Source: Prunus persica (Eukaryota > Streptophyta > Magnoliopsida > Rosales > Rosaceae). From it: a stretch of 64,000 bases of DNA. Shown in pieces: positions 23,950 through 35,256 of the stretch. Position numbers and translations under genes: made by a program. The stretch lies in the NCBI RefSeq assembly GCF_000346465.2, contig NC_034012.1, forward strand, positions 17,600,496-17,664,495, read 5' to 3'. How positions within the stretch are numbered: the stretch's first letter is position 1; the number at the start of each line of letters is the position of its first letter. Under the pieces are notes generated by a model. The model was not told the origin of the DNA. It ran no database searches and worked only from the letters and a program-made list of their open reading frames with translations.

Positions 23950-25573
23950 ACTGTCGAGTAGGATGAAGCCAAAGAGGGCGCAACTGATGAGGCTGAAGCT
24001 GATGCTATGAAACAAGTAGCCAAAGCTGACGAGTAGGTGGCTGTAGCTAATAAGCATGTAGTTGAGGCTGATGAGCAGGTAGCCGAGGCGGTTGAGACTT
24101 GAGCTGAAGAGCACCAAAGAGAAGGAGTCTCATGCTAAAGTTTCAAAGATTAAGACTTTTCTTCTTTGTAGATTTGTGGCTTTAATTATTGGTCTCGGTT
24201 AACCACTTCATCTGATCTGCTGAACTTGGGCATGTCAATTGCTCACTGATATTTTTGAACTTTTGGATCTGTTGATCGCCTGTTCTTTGTTAAACTCTGG
24301 CCAGTTGGTTACTTTACTATAACAACTTCGACTATTTCTTTAACTTCAATTTGCACAATGTCTTGTGAATTGATTGAGTGTTTTGCTTGAATATTTACTC
24401 ATCACCTGCTTGAGGGGTGTTCTTCTATTTTTCCCTTAGTATGTTTTGAACGTTGTCCTACGTCTATTTTAAAATGTTTTTGGATAGATGCATGTGTCTC
24501 CCTTAGGACGTTTATGGCGATCATCCCGTGACTCCCTTAGGAAGCTTTTAGTTGACATGCATCTCCCTTAGGATGCTTTTAAACTAAAGCATACATCTCC
24601 CTTAAGACATTTATGGCAAAGCAAACTCTCCATTGGCCCTTGTGTTTCTTTGCTACCAGAACAACGTTAGCCAACAATTTTGCGTATGAGACTTCTTAAT
24701 GAAGCCGACAGCTATGAGGTTGTCGCTCTCGGCTTCAATGATTACAACTCGCTCTGGAGCAACGTTTCTTTTTTTTTTTTTGTGCAACTGGCTTACTAGC
24801 TGGGTTGACATGCAGTAGGTGATTGATGAATTGCGAGTCAATTCCAGGCATGTCAGACGGTGACTATGCAAACAAGTCATTATTGTTCTAGAGGAAGGTA
24901 GTTAGTTCCACCTTCTCTTCTGGGCTTAGGCTTAAGACGATCCACGATTTTCTCTCTAACTTGTCAAGATCAAGGGATACTAGCTCAATGTCCTCCTCGG
25001 GCTTCCATCCTTCTTCAAAAGAGGCTTCTGGAAGAATTCCCTCAACTTGGTCCTAACTTTATGATTTCTATTGGAGGGGTAGCTACTCCCTTTCCTTTTT
25101 GGTTTGCTCGACTGTTAGGACATGATCTGCTTCCTCATCCGCTTATTTTGTCCAACTTACCGGTATGAACTGTACTTGTTTGCTCTTCTTTAGCTCTTGG
25201 GCGGAGTATCTTCTAGCCATTACCTGAACACTATTGATCTGCCCGGTACTGCCTCCAGGGATTGGTTAATGGATTTTTTGATGAGTGGAATAGGTGACAG
25301 CTTTGATCTTGCTAATCCAAGGCCTGCCTAGGATGCCATTGTAAGGGAAACTTCATCAATGATTATAAAGGTTTGCGAGTTGATTATTGGTGGAGACTAG
25401 ACGTCGAAGTTTATTGTACCTACTGTAATCAAAGTCGAGCCATTGAAGCTGGTCAGTGACTTGGCTAACTTGTTGATCATTGTCTCCATGCTCATCTACT
25501 AGACGAGCTGACAGTTGTAGGATGTTAGCTGCACTGACCTCATCTGCGTGGGTTTGATCAATCACGGCTTAGG
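23950..25573 (-). pseudogene. Retrotransposon pol remnant: protease/RT junction and RT N-terminus
   Basis: Minus-strand reading with breaks. IDQTHADEVSAANIL (just after the solo LTR) and YNGILGRPWISKIKAV (about 25300-25350) are the protease-to-RT linker typical of Ty3-type elements. PSDMPGIDSQFINHLL and NVAPERVVIIEAESD (about 24700-24870) are the start of reverse transcriptase. It stops near 24640 just after an AKK-like segment; the catalytic YVDD region, RNase H and integrase are absent. From 24480 to 24625 a CATCTCCCTTAGGA-type unit repeats about four times. The element cannot be autonomous. Confidence 0.75.
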
Positions 25574-28097
25574 TGTAACACCCCGACCCCAAATTTCCTC
25601 AAATTTTACCCTTATTTAATTATTTAATTATTTAAGGGTATTTTAGTCATATTTTTAACCGGAGAGAGTTTGGGACCATGACTTGTATTTTTGGATAGGT
25701 CGTACTGAGACGAGTTCATAGACACGTAGTGGGGCTCGAATCGGAGTTGTAACGAGAGAGATATGGTCAAAAGAAACCCAGTGGCACAATCATAAATATT
25801 TCGAAATGAGATTTTTATAAAAATCTGGTTTTTTTTTTTCTCTCTCTCTCTCTCTCTCTCTCTCCCCCGCGGGTCTCTCTCTCTCCTCTCTCTCGCGCGC
25901 GACAGCCGGCCACGTTTTGGCCGGCCGTGCTCTCCTCCGGCCACCAATGACGACGGGACCGGTACCAAAATGACCGGGCCGTCATCCTCTTCCTACCCCA
26001 GCCACCTCCCGCCGCCAGCCGCCGCGGATTCGCCGAAATCTGGAGATGAAGCGGTCGACATCGTCCAAACTTCAAAGCCGCCGATCTCCCTCCTCCGGCC
26101 ACCAATTCCGTCGACCCAGGTATGGATTTTGAACCTCTCGAGCTGCTCTAGCTGATGGTTGGGTAGGATTAGATCGATTCTTAGCGTAGACAATTCGATT
26201 TTCGAATTGAAAATCGGCCGAAACTTCGGCCACTGTGATCGGCCATTTCCGACCACTTTTTGGGGTAGGTCCAAGAACAAAAGTGGCTCCAAATAGGGTG
26301 TTATACCTAGGTTAGGAGTTTGGAGCCGTGGTTTTAAGATTTTCCGGCGAAGCGTTATCGCTTTGTGCACCACGCGCTGCCGGCGCGTGCGGCGGCGCGT
26401 GGGAACGGTGGAAAAAGTATCACCATATTCCGATGAGATCCTTAGGTTGTCACGAGTGCGTAGGATTTCGCGGATCTCAATTCGGACGTCGTTTGACTAT
26501 CGAACGGATAATCGCATATTGTGCGTTATCCGGGTTCGATAGGTTGGGACCGTTGGATGGTCCCAAATTTAATATATGTTAGTCTAGGTAATTCTAGGAT
26601 CGTGTAGGAATTCACGGATTGTGAATCGGAGCCCCGGATGTTCCGAATGGTAATTTTACAGTTTATATTTTATATTAATTGTCAGATCGTGCGATCGTGA
26701 GAAATCCGACCGTCCGATCTGAACCAAACTTGCAGGATAAGTGTCCTATACCTGGTAGAACCCATAGAGACTTTCGGATCGGAAATTGGAGGTCGTGGGT
26801 TCTGCAGGTCCGGTTGACCAGGGTTAGAGTAGTTTGACCCTTGGTTGACCGTGAGTTTCCCGGAGTAAACTCACCTGTCTAGGGGGAATTATCGGGTGCT
26901 AGATGATTGTGGAGGGTTACACAATATTAGAATTAATTTATATAACTATAATTATATATGGTTGTACAAGGGTACAACAGAGTCTAGAATGTCAGTTTGG
27001 AGTGCTATACGCACTACTTTAGGTACCTCCCCGGATGTTGGATTCACTACAAGTACCACCAAGTGAAAGTTAGGTCCAGCGTGGCGTAGGTTATCCGGCG
27101 TTGGGACAGGCCTCATACGTGGCGTTGGTTGTACCGGCGTATGGGGAGCTATGTAATATGATGTTCAGGTCTCACGTGGCGTATGTTATCCGGCGTTGAG
27201 ACAGGCCCCATATGTGGCGTTGGTTGTACCGGCGTACGGGGAGATTATGTGATATTGTGTTGAGGTCGCACTTGGCGTAGGTTATCCGGCCTGTCGACAG
27301 ACCCCATACGTGGCGTTGGTTGTACCGACGTATGGGGAGATTTGTGATATGATGTTGAGGTCCCGCGTGGCGTAGGTTATCCGGCGTTGGGACAGGCCCC
27401 ATACGTGGCGTTGGTTGTACCGGCGTATGGGGAGATTTGTAATATGATGTGCAGGTCTCACGTGGCGTAGGTTATCCAGCGTTGAGACAGACCCCATACG
27501 TGGCGTTGGTTGTACCGGCGTATGGGGAGATATTATGATAGTATGGCATGGTCGCACGTGGCGTAGGTTATCCGGCGTGTTGATAGGCCCCATACGTGGC
27601 GTTGGTTGTACCGGCGTATGGGGAGATTATATGAAATCCAGAGAAATGAAATAAGGAATCGCCCAAGTGTGGAATTGGGTTTTAGGGAAGAACTACGTGT
27701 GGCTTGATCCCTCAAGGAGGGTACGTAGGCAGCCTAAGGTTATTAGGTGCAGCCGCAGACTAAATGTTAGTCATAATTTAGATTTGAATTGTTTGCCTTG
27801 TTTAAGGCATGAATTGTTTTGTTAGCATGTTTGGTAGTTGGTTAAGAATTATTGGAAGGCCGAAGGCCATTTGTGTGAATTGCATGAAATTATATTGTGC
27901 ATGCTGCCAGTTGGGAATATTAAATGCGTTTTTATGCAGGTATAAATTTTGGAAAATGTCCAATTTATAGGAGAGACTCTGCCGAAATTTCGGCAGGAAG
28001 TCTCGGTCTTTAGTAATTGGGTCTGGCATCGGAGTGATGTCAGGAATTCCAAAGGGTTCGTCTCGGGTTTTGAGAAAATTCGGGGCGGGTCCTTTCA
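25574..28097. mobile_element. Solo LTR of about 2.5 kb inserted in the retrotransposon
   Basis: Begins TGTAACACCCCGACCCC and ends GGGTCCTTTCA. Flanked by TTAGG at 25569-25573 and 28098-28102, a perfect 5-bp duplication. It splits the host element's protease region: sense codons ending ISIQIA lie on one side and IDQTHADEV on the other. It includes a CT microsatellite (25840-25865), a CCGGCCACGTTTTGGCCGG palindrome near 25907, and a 95-bp tandem array. ORFs inside are not credible genes. The gypsy assignment is inferred from size and start. Confidence 0.9.
27070..27632. repeat. Tandem array, about 95-bp unit, 6 copies, in the solo LTR
   Basis: The landmark TTATCCGGCG (or a one-base variant) recurs at 27091, 27185, 27282, 27377, 27472 and 27568, spaced 94-97 bp. 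Each unit also holds CATACGTGGCGTTGGTTGTA and GGCGTATGGGGAGA. The small minus-strand ORFs here are products of the repetition. Confidence 0.93.
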
Positions 28098-30360
28098 TTA
28101 GGCAATCTGAATACTGATGACGAAGGTGTCATTGTGCCGCAGATCAAGGTCAATCAAATCTTTCTTCTAGAATCCTATCATGGAATCATCTTCAATTAAT
28201 AGGAGGCTGGTTAAGACTTGTGAGATAACAGTGGCCTGTTTAATCTTCCTCTTCGTTTCTTTATTGGTCAGCCTAGACTCCTAAGAATCGGATAATATTG
28301 TGTTAATCCTTATGACTTTCTGGAAAGGTTCCTTGGATGCGTCGTTGTCCTTGTTTTGCTGGATAGCCTTCTTTGCTGCAAACTCTGTGCATTGGCCTTC
28401 TCTCACCAGTTTTTCGAAGTGCTTTTTCCAAGCAAAAAAGTTGTTTGTGTAATGCCCATGTGTTATGGAAAGCACAATACCTTATGATATCCCTCTTGAC
28501 TGGATCTCGCTTCAAGGGTGGTGGTCTTTTCACCCAAAGCTTATATTTCACTTAGGCTAAAATTTGATGTATGGAGATGGAGAACTTGGTGTAGTTCTCA
28601 TATGCTAGAGCTTCCCCTTGGGGCTGCGACTTACACTTGCCACTGCTCTTTTTGTTGAACGTGTTACTCCTCTGACCTGCTTGTTTAGTCGGTTGGTCAA
28701 CCTGCCTAGTATAGTTATCATATGCTAAAAATTTGATGTCTGGGGATGGAAAATTTGATATATGGCGATTCGATCGTCGTCCTAGAGCGTGTGACGTTCC
28801 GCGGTAGCAAAGACCTCTACTAAAGTCTGGATGGGAGCGATAGTCAGCTCGTGGTATAAGTCATGCTCAGTTGGCAAGCCCTTCTTGAAGGCAGAGGACG
28901 CGATTCGATCATCGCATCCTACGAGGTTTGCCTTTTTTGCCTTGAATCTCTTGATCTAGTCTCAAAGGGATTCATTGTGCTTCTTTTGCAAGTTAACAGA
29001 TAGTCAGTGTTCTTTTTGATAGTCCAATAAAAAGTGTAATCTTTCAAGAAGACGAGGGTAAGCTCCTTAAAGCTTCGAATTGACCTGGACGAAGGGGTAT
29101 GGAACTAGTCTTGGGCTACTCCTCGCAAGGTCATTACAAACACCTTGCACATCAATGCGTCTTTAGCTTTGTATAGAATCATAGCACTCTTGAAGTGCTT
29201 GAGATGGCTTTCGAGATCGAAAACCCTTTTAAATGGCAGGATCGAGGGAGCTGCCTCTTTCATCTTGTTAATGAATGGTGAGGAGTTCACTTGGTCTACC
29301 TTCCTACGCAAGGCATCCTCCAAGTATCCTCCCACCTTGAAGTCTCGAAGTCAGTCATTCACGAGCTTCTCGACATCTTCTGCGCATAGTGCTTGTTAGG
29401 GAAGTTCACGATGTGGGTGTCGTTGGTCAACTTCCTCATCAGCTGTAGGGAATGTTTACCTCAACTGCCTTGCTGGCAGCGGAATATTAGTAAATTGAAC
29501 TTGTGAAGGATTTTTACAGCGCATGGCATGGGATTTGCTCTTCAGTGCGAACTGGTGGGCATTTTCCTGCACGTTCTCCATGAGGATGGCCACGAGGCTG
29601 ATCTCCTTATAGGCCTAGCAAGCATGGATATCAGACTGTGCCCTGCGTGAACGTTGGTCCTTAGACCTAACCTCGAACGCATACTCGATCTATTCTAGTT
29701 AGGGCTCGCGGATGCTTGTGACATGCTTGCGTGTTGCACAACATTTTCTGTCTTCCTCTTTGCCTGCTTGTTCATGCTCAACCTACTTAGGACATCTCGA
29801 ACCGCCTCCCAGTGCGTTCGTCCATCCTTCTCTCTTCACCATTGGATCCACGACCAATGTCTTGGACCAAGTCAATTTGCTTGAGGAGCTGCCCAACCAA
29901 GTTGCTTTGGTTGTCTACTCTTTCAGTCCGTTGGTCAACTCTAAGACCGAGGTCTGCTTGACTGCATGAATCAGGAGGAGAGAATTGTGTGGAGCCTAAT
30001 TGCATGCGGGCTAGGATTTCGTTGGAAGTATATGCGGGAGCTGCGAACGTCAAGGAAGGTCCCAAAGGAAGGACTGGTTGCAATTGCCCCTAGATCGGGC
30101 CGTAGTTGGGGGCGGTAGCAGGATTGCTGTGATGGGAGGTTGTGGCTATGCCATGGGTGAAAATTCCAACCTCGGCCATGGGGCCATGAGTTGGATTTTT
30201 GACTTTGGCCATGAGGCCCAACTGGAGGTTGTCGACCTCGTTTAAAGGATCATTCATCGGCCTGACTGACAGATCGTGAATCAGGTTGATTTGAGAATCG
30301 TTTATCGAGTTGACCGAGGATTTGCAAGTTGGTCACCAAGTCGTTGGATATTTTCCTGAT
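28098..30360 (-). pseudogene. Retrotransposon gag remnant
   Basis: Minus-strand blocks in order. APAYTSNEILARMQLGST (29787-30083) is a gag N-terminal extension. FDLESHLKHFKSAMILYKAK with LRGVAQD (29105-29335) is the retrotransposon gag domain. The domain continues with frame breaks down to about 28780 (FKELTLVFLKDY, ASSAFKKGLPTEHDLY, TLVEVFATAER). A C-terminal HGHYTNNFFAWKKHFEKL block is at 28281-28475. Each block has a direct counterpart in the element at 54149-59577. Stops and frameshifts make it non-functional. Confidence 0.8.
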
Positions 30361-31139
30361 CATTAGTGAAAAAAATAATTAGTAGGCATGATAAAAGCAT
30401 GATTATATGCCAATTATAAAATCACATGCGCCTTGATAAAATAATTGAATTATTAAATAATGCATGTGGCAATAATTTTATAATAAAACATTAATGTTTC
30501 ACGAATGGCAACAAACTTTTTGGGTTTTGCAGATTGGAGGTTGTTGGTTCCGATGACGCTGGTGGTGTCGCGAAACGATATCAGGATGGATGTCCAAGAA
30601 ACTTGGTCACGACTTCCTATTTTTCTAGAGATACTTCGTTAGCGAGTTGTCGGCATCAGGTGGTGGAACTTCGTGCTGGCTTCTACTGTTTGGATTTATG
30701 GGAATGGGATGGTGTGGTTGGCATGACCAGGCAACGGGCCGAAACCGTCATTTCGATGATGGCAGCAACTGTGGAGAATTTTCCAACGCCGCCTAGGCTA
30801 TTTTCCTGCGGCTAGCGACAGCACGAGTCTCCAGGCATGGAGGTCAGAGATCCCTAGTCATGATGAGACAGATCGGGTCGCACGTGGTAAATCGGTGGTC
30901 TACGCCGGTGACAGAGTAGATCCATAGTTTTCTCCTTGCTAAGCTGTTTGTTTTTTTGCTCATTATGCTTTTATTGGGTGGCTAGAGGAAATTCTGACAG
31001 ACTGTGGTGATTATTCTCGCCATGATAATTTGAGGGTTTCAGATGAAACTGATGATGGAAAGGAAATGGATTTCCCTTGAACAATATTTGAGAGCATCGC
31101 ATTGAGTATATTTTGAATCTTTCAATGAAAGCACCAAAA

Positions 31140-31717
31140 TGTTTGAGAAAAATTTCGTACTAAGAATATTCATGGGTTGATTCCTCGACCTTCAATCTAT
31201 AAATAGATAACAATATTCATGATAATTTGGGGGGGTGTTGGCCAAAGGCCCTCCGATGTCTAAGTTAGTTCAATTGGATCTTGATAAAGATAAACAATAA
31301 CTAAAATGGATGGAGTTTTATACCATAGGGAGATCCAGATGGCAGACCCGTGTGTGGTGGCACTTAGTCGTGTGGGAGAAAGAGGAGAGAGAGTGGCGGC
31401 AGGAAAGGGTTTTACGAGATAGAAAGAGTTACCTTGAATGTCTTGTGTAGCCATGTATTTATAGGCTCTTTGTATGCTAGGGTTTGAAGAATAATCCTTA
31501 TTTGGTTAGGATTATTCTTACCCATAAATAGGAGATTGGAATTAATCAAGGAGATTTGATGGAAATCTCATCCTTGATTTTGGGAGATATTCCCATCTTA
31601 AATCAAAGATAATTTTTCTAATTAAATATGATTTAATTAGGGTAAACAATTGACCTAAGGAATATTCATTTTTCACATGTCGCCCATCTATTGGTTATCG
31701 AAATATGTGTTCCCACA
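31140..31717 (-). repeat. 5' LTR of the 21.5-31.7 kb retrotransposon
   Basis: 578 bp, minus orientation. The plus strand begins TGTTTGAGAAAAATTTCG and ends TGTGTTCCCACA before CATAG. It is clearly diverged from the other LTR, so this is an old insertion. Confidence 0.9.
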
Positions 31718-31979
31718 CATAGGTAGCAAGAATTGAAGAAAATCATACGCTTAAAGATGCCTTTCATGGGTCTTGTCGGTGTGGGTGGTGGTTGTGGTTG
31801 GGGGAGGTGGCTGGAGTTGTTGCAGGGGAATGGTGACTAAGGTTGCTGAGGGGGTGACTCATGGGGCTGGGCCGAGATGAGGGGAGAGAGGAGTGAGAGT
31901 TAATGTTATTTAATTATTATTTTTGTTTAAAATATTTAAAAATAAAGAGTTAACTATAGTTACAAGGATGGACATGTGT

Positions 31980-32131
31980 CTTTTTTTTTCTTTTTTTTTT
32001 GGAGGACCTTTCCTATTGAGAGGACGATAGCATACTAAACTCTCACACACTATACGGATGCTAGGACTCGAACTCAAGACCTTGCCTGATGGAATAAATA
32101 CTCCAAACCACTATACTAATAGGTCCTTTGC
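31980..32131 (-). mobile_element. tRNA-derived SINE, copy 1
   Basis: Flanked by a 9-bp duplication, GACATGTGT, at 31971-31979 and 32132-32140. On the minus strand it starts CAAAGGACC, then has an A-box-like TAGTATAGTGGTTTGGAG (32101-32118) and a B-box-like GAGTTCGAGTCC (32064-32075). It ends in an A-rich tail, the T-run at 31981-32000 on the plus strand. Transcription by Pol III is inferred from the boxes. Confidence 0.88.
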
Positions 32132-32193
32132 GACATGTGTGAAATTTTAAGAAGAATAGTGAAGGTGCACCTTGAGTTATATAAATATAATTA

Positions 32194-32572
32194 ATCTCTA
32201 ATACGGATGTTCACATTTTCATTAACGTTCAGACTTTGTGATTTCCTTACCTTCTTGTGCTTGCAAATCAACTCAAATAACTTCCTCACTTTTCCTAGCA
32301 CTGTATATCACTACATAGAAAGTATAACACATGTTCCATTGTCTCTATAACACATGTCCTCACTTTTGGTATCACGTTGATATCTAGCTAAATATCTGTA
32401 TATCAACACCTATCTCAACAACTTTTTAATATTAAACTCCTACACGTTTCTTTCACCTGAATGCAAGGTTTTGAGGTATCTAATTGTAGTTGTTTTTTTT
32501 TTTCAATGATAAGACTGCTAAAACAACACATCCGCATATTAAGAAAAATGAGGACGTCTAGATTAGAGAAAG
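32194..32572. mobile_element. MITE family F2, copy
   Basis: The left end, TCTCTAATACGGATGTTCAC, and right end, GAGGACGTCTAGATTAGAGA, are inverted and diverged. The interior is non-coding and AT-rich. Confidence 0.6.
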
Positions 32573-34420
32573 ACTATATATATACACGTCTTCTAGCTTA
32601 AGGGGCGCGTTGAATTGCTGAGAGGCCTTGGTGATTGTCCAAATTGGTGAAAGGTTTCACTCAATTAGCTCAATCATAAATAGATAAATTGACAAGTGGG
32701 ATAGGAACCGGATATACCAGTTTTGTCGAAATACTCTGACGAATTTCCTTTGCGATACAGATAGGAAGCGGGGCCGTGGTTGGATGGCCCAACTTCCTGG
32801 AAACCCGCTGAATTCACGGGCGGCACAGCTTCCCAAGAACCCCTCGAATTCGCGGGTATATATATTATTAGTTCCCCATCTATTTACCATAAGAATGAAT
32901 TATTAATGCATGAAGGTCTCCCCGTCAAGTTCATCATATGCCAAAAATTAGCCATTTAGGGTAAAATTCTACACCAAGAGAATCCCAAAAATTTTATATG
33001 TCCATTCTGTTATTGAGTAAGGAAATAGTTGTTTTCTTTTATTCTTGAGTGTATGTTTGTACCAAACCACATTAGACTCTGGATATGAGTAAATTGTCTA
33101 TATCAATTATTTGGTGTCAACTGGTATTATTTAATTACCTAACTATGTTAAACGAATTGAGATTTTAATTCAATATTTTCCTGACTAACTAATACAATCC
33201 ACACACTCTAGTTTAAATAAAACATACTTAATTATAAGACTAGAGAAAAAGAAAACACGCTTTTTACATGAAAAATCATACACCCTTTTTATCTGCTTCT
33301 CCCTAGAATTGCGCAGCCTGGTGACAATACATGCTTAATTTAGGAGCATAAAACAAAGCAACACCCTTCTTTTTCTTTCTTTTTTTTCTTTTCTTTTCTT
33401 TTCTGTTAGCCTTATAAATGTGGACTAATAATTCGCTTCACGAAATTGTGGAGTTTTTCCTTTTCTTCTTTTGTCCATAAGTGGACCTCAAATTGTGACA
33501 GGTCTTGTGTCTATAGAAAAGACCTTAATGGCACGGTGATATGTCTACTTCATCGTGGAATTTGAAGACTTCCTTTTTTCTTGCTCTAACTTTCTTTAGC
33601 ATGTTAGATTTAACGTATTGTAGAAATTCAATAGTTCTTACATATCTCAACTTCAAAATTTTGTTAGCTACATGTGATGATGCTGGTGAGGTGAAAATTT
33701 TCTTTTATCGAAAAGAAACGGAGATTAATATTTCAATAAGAACTTCCATGAAAATGATCTCTATAGCCAAAAAAAGCTAAAAGCCAATGGAAACTGAGAC
33801 AAAACTAGACTGGGATCTAGCAATCCTATTAAAAGTTTGAAGTATCCATCCATTCAACGATAAATACTGCCTATATACCTAATACATAAGTGTACCTAAG
33901 AAAAATCGCAATCGGAAGTAGAAGTGAATGCATAGTCGGAGAAAATAATGTAAAGTCATCATCGACATTTTAACAGTCAATATTAATAAAATGTTTTAGC
34001 TTGATCTGACAATCTGTATTAATAACGTGCTTATGTTTATTTATGCATATTAAATCCCCGTTACAATAATTTTCGTTTTGTTTAATTAAGTCAAGAAACT
34101 AGACTCTTGGCTCTTGGGATATACGATAAAAGCAGAATCTCAAAAACAAATTATGTGACCCATCACCAGATTCCACTGGGCCAAGAATCTGAATCTTTTA
34201 CATGTCAGCTGCAGCAATGGATCTTATTAATTTGGTTTTCAGAGATGGCAAGTTTTCCCATACTCGCCTTGTATTTGTCCATTACTTTATTCCACAACAC
34301 AGATTTGACCTTTTTCTAAAAAATCAATTTTTATGCATATCATATAGATTTATAATGAAAAGTTGTTTCCCAAAGAAAATTACTTTTTGAAAAAAATAAA
34401 ATAAAATAAAATAATGAGCT
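32573..34420. other. Intergenic stretch, nothing recognised
   Basis: AT-rich with T-runs and short ORFs only. No splice-consistent coding, no terminal repeats found. Confidence 0.5.
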
Positions 34421-34428
34421 TCTGCCTA

Positions 34429-34573
34429 CTTTTTTTTTTTAGGACTTTTTTTATTGAAATTAGCGATAATATATTAAATTCATACACACTACACGAATGC
34501 TAGGATTCAAATCCAGAACCTTACCTGAGGGAGTAAATACTTCAAACCATTACACTAGTGAGTCCTTTATGCC
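34429..34573 (-). mobile_element. tRNA-derived SINE, copy 2
   Basis: Same family as the 31980 copy. On the minus strand it has TAGTGTAATGGTTTGAAG (A-box side) and GGATTTGAATCC (B box), with a T-run (34429-34440, plus strand) as the tail. Flanked by TCTGCCTA at 34421-34428 and 34574-34581. Confidence 0.85.
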
Positions 34574-34842
34574 TCTGCCTATCTTTTTAATAACTCAACT
34601 AAATATATGAAATTATTATTACTACTCTCCCAATTAGTGGACTTTTTTATTTTTATTTTTCATTTTTATATTTATTTATAGAGAACTGGATATTAGACAT
34701 GAACTCTTATTTCTTTTTTGTTTTTTTAATAGAATATTGTTTTACATATGAAGTAGTGTGCTTAAATATATATTTTTTCCTTTAATGACGACAATTTTGA
34801 ACTATTTAAAATTTTAATTACAAGGCAATTTTGATATATATA

Positions 34843-35243
34843 TTCTTTTTCTATTGAGGAATTCTTCAAATAATTTTATTTGAAGGACGCCTTTTAGAGT
34901 ACTCTACAAATTTTTTTTTTCCAACGATCAAAACTATCTACTTTTTAAGTCTTCATAAATAGATCATCCTTGCAAAAAAAAATAAACAAATTGGAAACTG
35001 TTTAGATATCTAATTGTGTCCTACAAAATCAATGAACACGATGCTTCAAGAAAGTACTAAAATTTCAATAATTTAATTGAGTGCTAAAATGATATCGGAT
35101 TCAAGTGATTTTTTGGAGAGATGATCTTTGAATGAATATCTACCAAATAGATAGTTTGGATTAATGAAATATAATGTATGGTGGGCCCTACAAGAGTGTT
35201 CCTCAAATAAGCTTATTAAAGGGATTCCTCAATGGAAGCTCAC
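34843..35243. mobile_element. MITE family F1, full copy
   Basis: The ends CTATTGAGGAATTCTTCAAA and GGGATTCCTCAATGGAAGC are inverted. The interior matches the 9349 copy in the same order. Confidence 0.8.
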
Positions 35244-35256
35244 TATATATAGAGAG

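Larger units (their letters stand above)
21523..31717 (-). mobile_element. LTR retrotransposon (Ty3-type), decayed, with nested insertions
   Basis: Target duplication CATAG at 21518-21522 and 31718-31722. LTRs are 31140-31717 (5', minus strand) and 21523-22119 (3'). The minus strand reads TGTGGGAACAC at the LTR start, and the other LTR end is ...CA. A primer-binding region, TGGTGCTTTCATTGAAAG, adjoins the 5' LTR. Remains of gag, protease and the start of reverse transcriptase are present; most of pol is missing. The element contains a Cassandra (22987-23949) and a solo LTR (25574-28097). The same PBS and gag family occur in the element at 54149-59577. Confidence 0.9.
21105..32175. mobile_element. 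Long-TIR DNA element (non-coding) split by a retrotransposon
   Basis: The left arm (21105-21522) contains AAGGTGTACCCTCAC, CTTCTTAAAATTTTACACATGT and a GTTAACTC segment. The right arm (31718-about 32175) holds the same blocks inverted (GACATGTG ... GAAATTTTAAGAAGAATAG, GTGAAGGTGCACCTT). The left arm has an internal tandem duplication of about 62 bp near 21236-21350. The two arms are separated by the LTR retrotransposon at 21523-31717, whose CATAG target duplication shows they were once contiguous. No transposase is visible. Confidence 0.65.

Noticed and set aside
25907..25945. GC-rich palindrome CCGGCC...GGCCGG as a regulatory hairpin
   Set aside because: It lies in a solo LTR with generally GC-rich 5' sequence; nothing ties it to a function.
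27172..27715. Several overlapping minus-strand ORFs rich in RRYNQRHVWG
   Set aside because: They repeat with the 95-bp tandem units of a solo LTR; open frames are a by-product of the period.
32064..32118. tRNA gene on the minus strand
   Set aside because: A and B boxes are present, but there is no acceptor stem or anticodon arm. Target duplications and a T-run show it is a SINE.
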